Positions 47,905 through 55,811 of a stretch of 64,000 bases of DNA are shown one piece after another; positions within the stretch are counted from its first letter, which is position 1; each line of letters begins with the position of its first letter. Location: positions 11,392 through 75,391 of the forward strand of contig CAYFPJ010000005.1 of assembly GCA_964344965.1 (NCBI GenBank), read 5' to 3'. The notes beneath the pieces are model-generated. The model was given only the letters and a program-made list of their open reading frames with translations. It did not search any database and was not told the DNA's origin. Both the position numbers and the translations under genes were made by a program. The stretch comes from UM-FILTER-37-12 sp964344965 (GTDB taxonomy: Bacteria; Patescibacteriota; Patescibacteriia; Magasanikbacterales; UBA922).

Positions 47905-48906
47905 ATGAAGCAATATCTCAAAAAACTTACAGCTAGAGAAGGCCTGTCCGAAGAAGAATCTTACCAGGTTATGAATACCATTGCCAAAGGTGAGGCTGAC
48001 AATGTGGTGACTGCTGCTTTTCTTACAGCTCTTGCTATGAAAGGTGAGACTGTAGACGAAGTGGCTGGAATGGTGAGAGCAATGCGAGAACATATGGTAT
48101 CTGTTGATATTGATTATGATGCTCTTGATACTTGTGGCACGGGAGGAGATGGAGCGCATACGATCAATATTTCGACCATAGTTGCTTTTGTTTGTGCGGC
48201 TGCTGGCGTAAAAGTGGCCAAGCATGGTAATAGATCTGTCAGCTCCAAGTGTGGGAGTTTTGATGTCCTTGAAAAATTGGGAGTACGTATTGATTTAAAT
48301 TCTGATCAAGTCAAACAATGTCTTGATGCTGTCGGGATTGGTTGTATCTTTGCCCCAAATTTTCATCTGGCTATGAAATATGTCGTCCCAGTACGTAGAG
48401 CACTTGGTATCCGTACCGTCTTTAATTTTATGGGGCCCCTACTCAATCCTGCCCAAGCCACTCACCAGCTGATTGGTGTATCTTCACGCGAGATGGCAGA
48501 GAAGCTGGGTGAGATTATGATGAGATTGGGCTCCAAAAAAGTTATCTTGGTGAATAGTGATGATGGGCTCGATGAAGTAAGCATTGCTGCCCCAACGCAA
48601 GTCTACGAATTTGTCCAAGGTGAGAAAATGAAAGAATACAAGATAGAGCCAGAACAAAAATATTTACTAGAAGAGATCAGGGGTGGAGATGTCGAGGAAA
48701 ATTCACGACTTATGAAAGATATTCTAGCTGGAAATGGCACAGATGCTCATAATGGATGTATTACCATCAATGCTGGCATGGCATTTTTGGTTGCAGGAGT
48801 TGTTGAGAATTTTACAGAAGGAAAAAACAAAGCAATGGAAATTTTGAAAAGCGGAAAGGCTCTAGAAAAATTTGAACAATTAGTAGGGTTCACAAAAGGG
48901 TTATGA
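47905..48906 (+). CDS. trpD: anthranilate phosphoribosyltransferase
   Basis: Transfers phosphoribose from PRPP to anthranilate. 333 residues. The PRPP site is DTCGTGGDGAHTINIST; KVAKHGNRSVSSKCGSFDVL and FLFAP-type CIFAPNFHLAMKYVVPVR, then GIRTVFNFMGPLLNPA, are canonical. The stop codon overlaps the trpC start by 4 bp (ATGA), showing coupling. Confidence 0.96.
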   Translation: MKQYLKKLTAREGLSEEESYQVMNTIAKGEADNVVTAAFLTALAMKGETVDEVAGMVRAMREHMVSVDIDYDALDTCGTGGDGAHTINISTIVAFVCAAAGVKVAKHGNRSVSSKCGSFDVLEKLGVRIDLNSDQVKQCLDAVGIGCIFAPNFHLAMKYVVPVRRALGIRTVFNFMGPLLNPAQATHQLIGVSSREMAEKLGEIMMRLGSKKVILVNSDDGLDEVSIAAPTQVYEFVQGEKMKEYKIEPEQKYLLEEIRGGDVEENSRLMKDILAGNGTDAHNGCITINAGMAFLVAGVVENFTEGKNKAMEILKSGKALEKFEQLVGFTKGL

Positions 48907-49751
48907 TCTTAGATGACATTTATAAATATAAAATTGTTGAGCTGGCAAAAAAGAAAAATCTCGTTTCTCTTGGTGCCATAAAAGAAAAAGCTTTAAAATT
49001 AAATCGTGAAGTTCGATATTTTCCAAATTCTTTGTCTTCTACAGGTATTAGCTTAATCGCCGAGATCAAATATGCTTCTCCATCAGAAGGAAAAATTTTG
49101 AATATCATTGATGTGGAAGAGAGAGCGCACACTTATGAATCTGCCGGAGCGTCGGCAATCTCTGTCTTGACTGACGAAAAATATTTTGCTGGTGATCTGT
49201 CATTTTTGAACCTAGTACGTGGCAAGACCAGTATTCCGATTTTGCGAAAAGATTTTCTTTTTGATCCGTATCATATTTACGAAAGTTATGTTCATGGTGC
49301 TGATGCGGTGTTATTGATTGCTCGGATGCTTGATGAAAATCAACTCCAGACATTGGTGACGCTTACTCATGATTTGGGTCTTTTTTGTTTGGTAGAAATC
49401 AGGAGCAAGGAAGAATTGGAAAAAGTCTTGCAAACAGACGCTCGTGTCATTGGAATCAACACCAGAGATTTGCAAACTTTTGAAGTTGACTTGAGTATTT
49501 TGAATAAATTAATTCCAATGATTCCTAAAGATAAAACAATTGTCGCAGAATCGGGAATTCATAATGTTGAAAATGTGAGATTTGTAAAGAGTGCTGGAGC
49601 AAATGCCATCTTAGTCGGCACTTCACTGATGAAGACAAACAACGTGAAGAAAAAGATTAGCGAACTGTTGGAAGTTGATTTTGTTGATGAAGTGGTAACT
49701 GGTAATCAGTACCCTCTGGGGCATCCCTCTACGGGGATAACTAGTAACTAG
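48903..49751 (+). CDS. trpC: indole-3-glycerol phosphate synthase
   Basis: Closes the indole ring of CdRP. A (beta/alpha)8 barrel with LIAEIKYASPSEGKI, ILRKDFLFDPYHIYES (catalytic Lys residues), LFCLVEIRSKEE, VIGINTRDLQTFEVDL and IVAESGIH...GANAILVGTSLM. At 282 residues it is ~20 longer than usual; the extra C terminus (TGNQYPLGHPSTGITSN) is encoded by AACTGGTAA/AACTAGTAA-type words. Repeat R4 separates it from trpF. Confidence 0.95.
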   Translation: MILDDIYKYKIVELAKKKNLVSLGAIKEKALKLNREVRYFPNSLSSTGISLIAEIKYASPSEGKILNIIDVEERAHTYESAGASAISVLTDEKYFAGDLSFLNLVRGKTSIPILRKDFLFDPYHIYESYVHGADAVLLIARMLDENQLQTLVTLTHDLGLFCLVEIRSKEELEKVLQTDARVIGINTRDLQTFEVDLSILNKLIPMIPKDKTIVAESGIHNVENVRFVKSAGANAILVGTSLMKTNNVKKKISELLEVDFVDEVVTGNQYPLGHPSTGITSN

Positions 49752-49760
49752 AGTTTTTTG

Positions 49761-49904
49761 AATCTTTAAGCGGTTTTATTCCTCGATGCTTGCATCGAAA
49801 AAGTGAAAACTAACATTGGTTGAAATAAGATTTTCTGCCAATACCCCGCAGCTTGCTGCGGGGATGGCCCGATGAAGTCTTACTTAAACCAAATTTACTT
49901 TTAT
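49761..49904 (+). repeat. 144-bp structured dispersed repeat, copy R4
   Basis: Identical by eye to R1. It starts 9 bp after the trpC stop and ends 7 bp before the trpF ATG, inside the trp operon. Confidence 0.97.
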
Positions 49905-49911
49905 TTTTTTT

Positions 49912-50520
49912 ATGCAGACGTCGATTAAAATTTGCGGGATAACATCTCAGGAAGATGCTCTTTTGGCTGCAGGTGCTGGTGCAACGCATCTTGGATTTAT
50001 CATCGATGTAGAGAGCAGCAAAAGAAATATGAATCGAGAAACTGTTGCAAAAATTGTGCAACATGTAAAAAATCAATATCCAGATATAATTTGCGTAGGA
50101 GTATTTGTAGATAAATCTTTTGATGGTGTAGTAGACATTGTCAGAAAATGTAAATTGGATGTGGTTCAACTGCACGGTGATGAAAGTGTGGAGTTTTGCC
50201 AGAAGCTTAGGAATTTTGTAAAAGTTTACAAAGCAATTATCATCAACTCAGAAAAAGATCTAGAATTGATAAAAAAATATGATGGTGTTGTGAACAGAAT
50301 TTTACTCGATGCTGGCAGAGGAAGCGGTAAACAAATTAATTTTGACTTACTGAAAGGAATAGAAGTAGATATTCTTGCTGGTGGTATTACTCCTGACAAT
50401 GTCGTAAGTATTGTTGAAAATGTTCAGCCACAGATGGTCGATGTGAGCAGTGGGGTGGAGGTGGAACCATGTAGGAAAAGTGAGGCTCTGGTTACAGAGT
50501 TATTTTCTAAGTTATTTTGA
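49912..50520 (+). CDS. trpF: phosphoribosylanthranilate isomerase
   Basis: Isomerises PRA to CdRP. 202 residues. KICGITSQEDALLAAGAGAT carries the catalytic Cys; VQLHGDESVEFC, ILLDAGRGSGKQINFDLLKG (catalytic Asp) and ILAGGITPDNV complete the family set. Its TGA stop uses the first base of repeat R5, and R4 lies upstream in the same orientation, so the gene is framed by two direct 144-bp repeats. Confidence 0.95.
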   Translation: MQTSIKICGITSQEDALLAAGAGATHLGFIIDVESSKRNMNRETVAKIVQHVKNQYPDIICVGVFVDKSFDGVVDIVRKCKLDVVQLHGDESVEFCQKLRNFVKVYKAIIINSEKDLELIKKYDGVVNRILLDAGRGSGKQINFDLLKGIEVDILAGGITPDNVVSIVENVQPQMVDVSSGVEVEPCRKSEALVTELFSKLF

Positions 50521-50663
50521 ATCTTTAAGCGGTTTTATTCCTCGATGCTTGCATCGAAAAAGTGAAAACTAACATTGGTTGAAATAAGATTTTCTGCCAA
50601 TACCCCGCAGCTTGCTGCGGGGATGGCCCGATGAAGTCTTACTTAAACCAAATTTACTTTTAT
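50520..50663 (+). repeat. 144-bp structured dispersed repeat, copy R5
   Basis: Identical by eye to R4, same orientation, starting at the last base of the trpF stop codon. Between it and trpB lies an inverted word repeat (TTTAATCTGCTG...CAGCAGATTAAA, ~50706-50749). Confidence 0.97.
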
Positions 50664-50780
50664 TTACAAAATTATCAACAAATTCGTTGCAATCTGTTTA
50701 AATTTGTTTAATCTGCTGTCCAATATCCAATAAAAACAGCAGATTAAACAGATTATAACGGATTAAAGCAGATAATTATT

Positions 50781-52043
50781 ATGAATTTATTTTCCAAGAC
50801 ACAATTTGATGCTGATGATAATGGTTACTTCGGTGAATTTGGCGGTAGCTATGTGCCAGAGCTTTTGGTTTCTACGCTGGCTAAACTGACTAGTGCCTAT
50901 GAAGAAGCCAAGCAAGACCAGAAATTTACAGATGATTTGCAAGATTTATATAAAAATTACGCTGGTCGTCCGACGCCATTATACTTTGCTTCTCGTCTGA
51001 CAGAAGAACTTGGCGGAGCCAAAATATATTTGAAAATGGAAGGACTGTTGCACACTGGGGCTCATAAGATAAATCACTGTCTCGGACAGGCCTTGCTTGC
51101 CAAGAGGATGGGAAAGAAACGCCTGATTGCAGAGACTGGTGCTGGTCAGCATGGTCTGGCTACTGCTACTGTCGCTGCCAAGTTTGGATATGAGTGCACT
51201 ATTTATATGGGGGCAGTCGACTATGCCCGCCAACGTCCAAATGTATTCTGGATGGAGCAGCTTGGGGCCAAAGTAGTACCTGTAGAATACGGAACCAAGA
51301 GATTGAAGGACGCAGTGATGGCTGCTCTCCAGGATTGGATGGGAGATGTGGAAGATAGCTACTATCTTCTCGGGTCTGCTCTTGGTCCACACCCTTATCC
51401 ATCTATGGTCAGAGATTTTCAGCGTATTATCGGAGTGGAGGTAGAATCTCAATTAGAAACTCTCGAAGGAGGTAAGCCAGATTATCTAGTTGCCTGCGTA
51501 GGTGGTGGGAGCAATGCTATTGGGCTATTTCATAATTTTCTTGACGATGAAAATGTGAAGATGATCGGAGTGGAAGCTGGCGGAAAAGGTAGTAGTGTTG
51601 GTGAAAATGCAGCACGCTTGCAAGATAGCCCAGAAGTCGGAGTAGCTGAAGGGTATAAGTCATATTTTTTACAAGACAGTGACGGTAACATCGCTCCAAC
51701 ACACAGTATTTCTGCTGGCCTTGATTATGCTGGTATTGGTCCGCAGCATGCCCATCTTTTCCAAAAAGGAAGAGTTGATTATGTATCTGTAAGTGACGAA
51801 GAGGTCCTACAAGCATTCCAAAAATTAGCAAAAACAGAAGGAATTTTCCCAGCTCTTGAATCAGCGCATGCTGTAGCGGGAGCAATACGACTTGCTCCAA
51901 AATGTAAAAAAGATGAAGTAATGGTGATAAATATTTCTGGCCGTGGTGATAAGGATTTATTTATTACCGCAGAAAAACTTGGAGGAGAATCGTGGAGAGA
52001 ATATTTGCAGGAACAAGCTAGTGGTGATGATACGTCTGTTTGA
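50781..52043 (+). CDS. trpB: tryptophan synthase beta chain
   Basis: PLP enzyme joining indole and serine. 420 residues. FGEFGGSYVPELL, PLP Lys96 in HTGAHKINHCLGQALL, catalytic Glu in AETGAGQHGLATATVAA, phosphate-binding VGGGSNAIG and HSISAGLDYAGIGP are all standard TrpB1 motifs. KMEGLLHTG replaces the commoner KREDLNHTG. trpA follows after ~100 bp that contain part of a palindromic repeat. Confidence 0.96.
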   Translation: MNLFSKTQFDADDNGYFGEFGGSYVPELLVSTLAKLTSAYEEAKQDQKFTDDLQDLYKNYAGRPTPLYFASRLTEELGGAKIYLKMEGLLHTGAHKINHCLGQALLAKRMGKKRLIAETGAGQHGLATATVAAKFGYECTIYMGAVDYARQRPNVFWMEQLGAKVVPVEYGTKRLKDAVMAALQDWMGDVEDSYYLLGSALGPHPYPSMVRDFQRIIGVEVESQLETLEGGKPDYLVACVGGGSNAIGLFHNFLDDENVKMIGVEAGGKGSSVGENAARLQDSPEVGVAEGYKSYFLQDSDGNIAPTHSISAGLDYAGIGPQHAHLFQKGRVDYVSVSDEEVLQAFQKLAKTEGIFPALESAHAVAGAIRLAPKCKKDEVMVINISGRGDKDLFITAEKLGGESWREYLQEQASGDDTSV

Positions 52044-52045
52044 CT

Positions 52046-52125
52046 GCCGGCAACCCACCACCTGTCCTCCTCCCTTAATCCTAAAGGATCAGTGTTCCCT
52101 GAAAAGGGAGGAGGGACGTACTAAT
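52046..52125. repeat. palindromic word repeat between trpB and trpA
   Basis: GGCAACCCACCACCTGTCC and CCTCCTCCCTT/AAGGGAGGAGG arms, related to the element at 34986-35170. Confidence 0.7.
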
Positions 52126-52146
52126 AAATTTGTGGATGTTTTTTAT

Positions 52147-52935
52147 ATGAATGACATACATAAAAGATACGAAAAAATCAAAAAAGAAAATAGGATGGGT
52201 CTGATGACCCACGTGGTTTTGGGTTATCCAGATCCCTCTACCACTAGCGATATTGTTCTTGCGATGATTGAGGAGGGCGTGGATTTCATAGAGCTCCAGA
52301 TTCCATTTTCTGATCCGTTTGGTGATGGTCCGACAATTCACAATGCCAATACAAAGTCTTTGGCAAAAGGCTTTCATACGGAAGATGCTTTTTCTTTTGT
52401 TCAGGATCTGTACCAAAAAAATGATATCCAGATTCCGCTTCTTTTCATGACATATTATAATGTGGTCTTTCATTATGGGATTGAAAAATTTTGTCAAAAA
52501 GCAGAAGAAGCGGGGATTGATGGACTCATCGTCCCGGATTATGATTTTTTCGCAGAGGAGTACGATCATTTTTTGGAAATTGCCAAAAAATATAATTTAG
52601 TATTAATTAATTTTGTAGCACCAGATACTGATGTAGAAAGATTGAAGAGGATAGAAACTGATGCTGAAGGTTTTGTGTATTGCTTTGCCAGGCATGGAGT
52701 GACTGGAGTGAGAGAAAATGTAGAAGAAAACCTATCTTCTTATTTGGAAAAAGTTACAAAAGTTGTAAGTACGCCTCTGGCAGTAGGCTTTGGGATATCA
52801 GAACCAGAGCATATAGCTGCCATCAAGAATCATGCTGATATTGCTATAGTTGGCAGCGCAATTGTTCGTTCTTTAGAAGAAAATGGAATTAAGGAAGTGA
52901 AGAAGAAAGTGAAAAGTTTGGTGGATGCATTATAG
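52147..52935 (+). CDS. trpA: tryptophan synthase alpha chain
   Basis: Cleaves indole-3-glycerol phosphate. A 262-residue barrel. RMGLMTHVVLGYPDP, catalytic Glu in DFIELQIPFSDPFGDGP (catalytic Asp in GDGP; ADGP in most), GIDGLIVPDYDFFAEEY, VYCFARHGVTGVRE and LAVGFGISEPEHI match. A longer frame from 51943 overlaps trpB and adds a 68-residue non-homologous leader partly encoded by a repeat, so the ATG at 52147 is chosen. Confidence 0.94.
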   Translation: MNDIHKRYEKIKKENRMGLMTHVVLGYPDPSTTSDIVLAMIEEGVDFIELQIPFSDPFGDGPTIHNANTKSLAKGFHTEDAFSFVQDLYQKNDIQIPLLFMTYYNVVFHYGIEKFCQKAEEAGIDGLIVPDYDFFAEEYDHFLEIAKKYNLVLINFVAPDTDVERLKRIETDAEGFVYCFARHGVTGVRENVEENLSSYLEKVTKVVSTPLAVGFGISEPEHIAAIKNHADIAIVGSAIVRSLEENGIKEVKKKVKSLVDAL

Positions 52936-52952
52936 TGGGTGATCTTATCCAC

Positions 52953-52983
52953 TTGACGGAGGAGTGTGGTGTGGTAGTATATT
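52953..52983 (+). promoter_or_regulatory. aro operon promoter
   Basis: TTGACG (52953-52958), then TAGTAT (52975-52980, 16-bp spacer) or TATATT (52978-52983, 19-bp spacer). Either places the transcription start only a few bases before the ATG of the leader peptide at 52989. Confidence 0.55.
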
Positions 52984-52988
52984 AATAT

Positions 52989-53045
52989 ATGAATATACGC
53001 ACAAAGGCACAGTCATTTTACTTTTACTTTTGGACTTCCTCTTAA
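52989..53045 (+). CDS. aromatic leader peptide of the aro attenuator
   Basis: An 18-codon frame, MNIRTKAQSFYFYFWTSS then TAA. Codons 10-15 are TTT TAC TTT TAC TTT TGG: three Phe, two Tyr and one Trp in an unbroken run, all three aromatic end products of the downstream pathway. The peptide begins almost at the predicted transcription start and ends just inside pairing segment 2 of the attenuator. This is the layout of known leader peptides (trp, phe, his operons): ribosome stalling in the run would be a direct sensor of aromatic tRNA charging. Its length and placement make chance unlikely. Confidence 0.85.
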   Translation: MNIRTKAQSFYFYFWTSS

Positions 53046-53113
53046 GTCGAGGCCTTTGTTATTATATAAGCTGTATACATATATAAACAAATACCTCGAT
53101 GAGAGGTTTTTTT
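53001..53113 (+). promoter_or_regulatory. transcription attenuator of the shikimate operon (segments 1-4)
   Basis: Segment 1 ACAAAGGC (53001-53008) is the exact complement of segment 2 GCCTTTGT (53052-53059). Segment 2 in its wider form (TCGAGG-CC-TTTGT, 53047-53059) pairs with segment 3 (ACAAA-TA-CCTCGA, 53087-53099): 11 pairs around a 2x2 loop. Segment 3 (ACCTC, 53093-53097) alternatively pairs with segment 4 (GAGGT, 53103-53107) plus T7, a terminator. A ribosome stalled at codons 10-15 covers segment 1, freeing 2 for 3 (antitermination); a ribosome at the stop masks 2, allowing 3-4. A small GACTT/AAGTC hairpin lies between. Confidence 0.85.
53093..53113 (+). terminator. attenuator terminator (3-4 hairpin)
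   Basis: ACCTC-GATGA-GAGGT followed by T run (53107-53113), about 58 bp before aroA. Confidence 0.8.
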
Positions 53114-53170
53114 AATTATATAAAGGCTTGAAATGCTTGAAAAGCCAAAAAGGCTTGAAAAGTTATTGAT

Positions 53171-54460
53171 ATGAAATTAGTAATTCAGACAACCAGAGAA
53201 TTGCAAGGCGAAATTACACCGCCGAGTTCGAAGTCGCAGACTGTTCGGGCACTTGTTTTGACTTCTTTGGCTAAGGGTAGAAGTGTACTGCATAATGTCC
53301 TTGAATCAGATGATATTAGTGCCGCCATTGAAATTTGCAGGGGTTTGGGAGTAGAGATTACAAAGGATAGTGGTTCGTTAATTATCGAAAGCACAGGGGT
53401 TCCTTTTCATAATATAGAAAAAAAATTAAATAGTAGAAATTCTGGGATCACCACCCGCTTTATCCTACCAGCTTTAGGTCTAAGAGAGAATTTGGAAGAA
53501 GAAATTATTCTAGATTGTGCTGAGCAGATGAGACAACGTCCGATCAAGCCGCTTATCCAAGCTTTGAATAATGTGGGGATGAAAGTGGAATCGACTGGTA
53601 ATAAATTACCTCTTAAAGTTTCAGGGAGTTTGGAAGGTGGGGGTATTGAAATAGATGGTACTACTTCACAATATCTTTCGGCATTACTTTTGTCTGCTCC
53701 ATATGCCAAGAAAGACATTGAAATAGTTGTGTCAGATTTACAAGAGCGTCCGTATATCGATATGACCTTGGCACTGTTAGATGAACATGGGATCAAATAT
53801 GAACATGAGAAAAAAGATAATTTGGATAAATATATAGTAAAAGCAGGACAAATTTATCAACCATTTGAAAAAACAATTCCCGTTGATTTTTCTTCTGCCT
53901 CATACCCAATTGCTGCAGCATGTATGATCCCAGGAGAAGTGACATTGCAAGGAATTGATATGGAAGAGTCGCAGGGAGACAAAAGATTGATCTATATTTT
54001 AAAAAAAATGGGAGCTGATATTACAATTCAAAACAACACTTTATTAATTCGTGGAGGTAAGTCACTATATGGAATGAAGATCGACGCAAATGATATACCA
54101 GATATGGTCCCGACACTGGCAGTAATAGGTACATATGCAGAAGGTGAGACGAGAATAGAAAATGTGGGCCATGCTAGAATAAAAGAAACAGATAGATTGA
54201 AATCAATGTCTACAGAATTGAAAAAAATGGGAGCAGAAGTAGAAGAGTTTGTCGATGGGATTATTATCAAAAAAAGCAAATTGTACGGTGCAGAGGTTCA
54301 TGGCTATGAAGATCATCGGACAATCATGGCACTCTCTCTGGCTGGTATGATAGCTGATGGTGAGACAATGGTGGATACAGCAGAAGGTATCAATAAGACT
54401 TTTCCAAATTATGTAGAGTTGATGCAGAGTTTGGGATCAAAAATGAAAATACATGATTAA
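53171..54460 (+). CDS. aroA: 3-phosphoshikimate 1-carboxyvinyltransferase (EPSP synthase)
   Basis: Adds enolpyruvyl to shikimate-3-phosphate. 429 residues, two-domain inverse-beta fold. SSKSQTVRALVLTSLAKG (usual SKSISNRAL), NSRNSGITTRFILPALGL (usual GNSGTTMRL), the STSQFLSALL-type TTSQYLSALLLSAPYA, ARIKETDRLKSMSTEL and EDHRTIMALSLAG are present. The variation in the first two motifs touches the PEP/glyphosate region and suggests a divergent class. It is the first gene after the attenuator. Confidence 0.95.
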   Translation: MKLVIQTTRELQGEITPPSSKSQTVRALVLTSLAKGRSVLHNVLESDDISAAIEICRGLGVEITKDSGSLIIESTGVPFHNIEKKLNSRNSGITTRFILPALGLRENLEEEIILDCAEQMRQRPIKPLIQALNNVGMKVESTGNKLPLKVSGSLEGGGIEIDGTTSQYLSALLLSAPYAKKDIEIVVSDLQERPYIDMTLALLDEHGIKYEHEKKDNLDKYIVKAGQIYQPFEKTIPVDFSSASYPIAAACMIPGEVTLQGIDMEESQGDKRLIYILKKMGADITIQNNTLLIRGGKSLYGMKIDANDIPDMVPTLAVIGTYAEGETRIENVGHARIKETDRLKSMSTELKKMGAEVEEFVDGIIIKKSKLYGAEVHGYEDHRTIMALSLAGMIADGETMVDTAEGINKTFPNYVELMQSLGSKMKIHD

Positions 54461-54483
54461 TGAGGAACATGAATTATTCTCAT

Positions 54484-54577
54484 TGGCTTAACAAAAATAT
54501 TTTTTCGCTGCGGAACTCTCCCGACTTGAGTCGGGATCAAACAGTCCTCGCTTCAAAAATACTTTTGTTAAGTCAAT
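54484..54577. repeat. imperfect palindrome between aroA and aroK
   Basis: TTGGCTTAACAAAAATATTTTT pairs with AAAAATACTTTTGTTAAGTC around the hairpin CCCGACT-TG-AGTCGGG. It could form a strong RNA fold inside the operon. Confidence 0.8.
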
Positions 54578-54633
54578 TAGGGGGAATAATTCATACAATT
54601 CGTTAATTAACTTTATACTTTTAACTAAATTAT

Positions 54634-55170
54634 ATGAAACACATTGTACTTATTGGATTCAAACATGTGGGGAAATCAGTCATTGGTCAGGCTCTTTCTG
54701 AGGAGTTGACCAAACCTTTTGTTGATCTTGATCGAGTGATTGAAAAAACTCATCTGGATAAAGAAGGCGAGATGCTCAGTTGTCGTCAGATTGCTGAAGG
54801 AAGAGGCCTTGATTACTTCCGAGATTTGGAAGCCGAGGCTCTCTCATTAGTTTTGGACAATCCTGCTCCATGTGTGATTGCTCCTGGTGGTGGTATATCG
54901 ATGAGGAAAGAAAATCAAACTCTTTTGCGAGACCATACTATAATTCATGTCACGGCAGATAAGAACAAGGTTTTTGAAAGAATCATGATCAATGGTCGTC
55001 CGGCATTCTTTTCTAAGACTGAAGAGCCAATCACTAGCTTTGTCAGAATTTGGGATGAGCGGATGCCAATTTATGAAGCGCTGGCCGATCACACAGTGAC
55101 CAATAACACCTTGATCAATGATTCAGTCAGTGATATTGTACGCGCATTACAACTAGTCCCAGCTGTATGA
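54634..55170 (+). CDS. aroK: shikimate kinase
   Basis: Phosphorylates shikimate. 178 residues. Walker A GFKHVGKSVIG; the shikimate site residues FVDLDRVIEK (Asp), YFRDLEAEAL (Arg/Glu) and PGGGISM; the lid region RPAFF. The usual length is ~170. Its stop overlaps the aroQ start by 4 bp (ATGA). Confidence 0.93.
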   Translation: MKHIVLIGFKHVGKSVIGQALSEELTKPFVDLDRVIEKTHLDKEGEMLSCRQIAEGRGLDYFRDLEAEALSLVLDNPAPCVIAPGGGISMRKENQTLLRDHTIIHVTADKNKVFERIMINGRPAFFSKTEEPITSFVRIWDERMPIYEALADHTVTNNTLINDSVSDIVRALQLVPAV

Positions 55171-55607
55171 AAAAGATACTATTGGTCCACGGGCCAAATT
55201 TAAATCTACTCGGGAAACGTGATAAAAATCATTATGGAGATTTGACTTTGGAATCTTTGGAAGGTCTAGTCGCAGCAGAGGCTACCAAACACGATATTGA
55301 AGTGGAGAATTTTCAATCCAATCATGAAGGAAGGTTAATTGATTTTTTGCAAGAGAAATCAAGTGATGCTGACGGAGTGATTATCAATCCTGGTGCTTTG
55401 ACCCACTATAGTTACGCCTTGCATGATGCACTAGTGGATACTGGATTACCATGTGTGGAGGTCCATCTTTCTGATGTAGAAAATCGTGAAGAATGGAGAA
55501 AAATTTCTGTGACCGAACCAGCTTGTGTTGAGAAGGTTAGTGGGAAGAAAGAGAGAGGGTATGTTGAAGGGTTAAATTTACTTATTGAAAGATTGAATGG
55601 AGTATAG
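55167..55607 (+). CDS. aroQ: type II 3-dehydroquinate dehydratase
   Basis: Dehydrates 3-dehydroquinate. 146 residues. VHGPNLNLLGKRDKNHYGDL carries the flexible catalytic loop with Arg and Tyr; FQSNHEGRLIDFLQ, IINPGALTHYSYALHDAL and VEVHLSDVENREEWRKIS (catalytic His) follow. It is dodecameric in the family and unrelated to type I AroD. Confidence 0.95.
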   Translation: MKKILLVHGPNLNLLGKRDKNHYGDLTLESLEGLVAAEATKHDIEVENFQSNHEGRLIDFLQEKSSDADGVIINPGALTHYSYALHDALVDTGLPCVEVHLSDVENREEWRKISVTEPACVEKVSGKKERGYVEGLNLLIERLNGV

Positions 55608-55614
55608 ATTTAAA

Positions 55615-55802
55615 AATTTACAATTTGAAATTTATAATTTTTAAACAATTTTCAATGATACAATTTTGAATTTTCAAAAATAAAATATATGTGTCCCATT
55701 CAAAAAAATGAGTCCTCTCGCATATTTGAATATATGAGTTTTAAAATTAGTTAATTAAAAAATTGAAGCATTGTTTAAAAATTTCAAATTGTAAATTATA
55801 AA
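55615..55802. repeat. large AT-rich inverted repeat between aroQ and aroE
   Basis: AATTTACAATTTGAAATTTA... on the left and TTTCAAATTGTAAATTATAAATT on the right form a long hairpin. A similar AATTTACAATTTATAATTTT array occurs at 63880-63945. Its centre has a 21-codon open frame without evident meaning. Confidence 0.8.
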
Positions 55803-55811
55803 TTGGATAAT

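Noticed and set aside
51943..52146. 68-codon N-terminal extension of trpA overlapping trpB
   Set aside because: It has no homology to TrpA, is encoded out of frame within trpB and by a palindromic repeat, and a family-like ATG exists at 52147.
55689..55754. 21-codon frame before aroE as a second attenuator peptide
   Set aside because: It has few aromatic codons (2 Phe, 1 Tyr, scattered), lies in the loop of a dispersed AT-rich palindrome and has no terminator after it.
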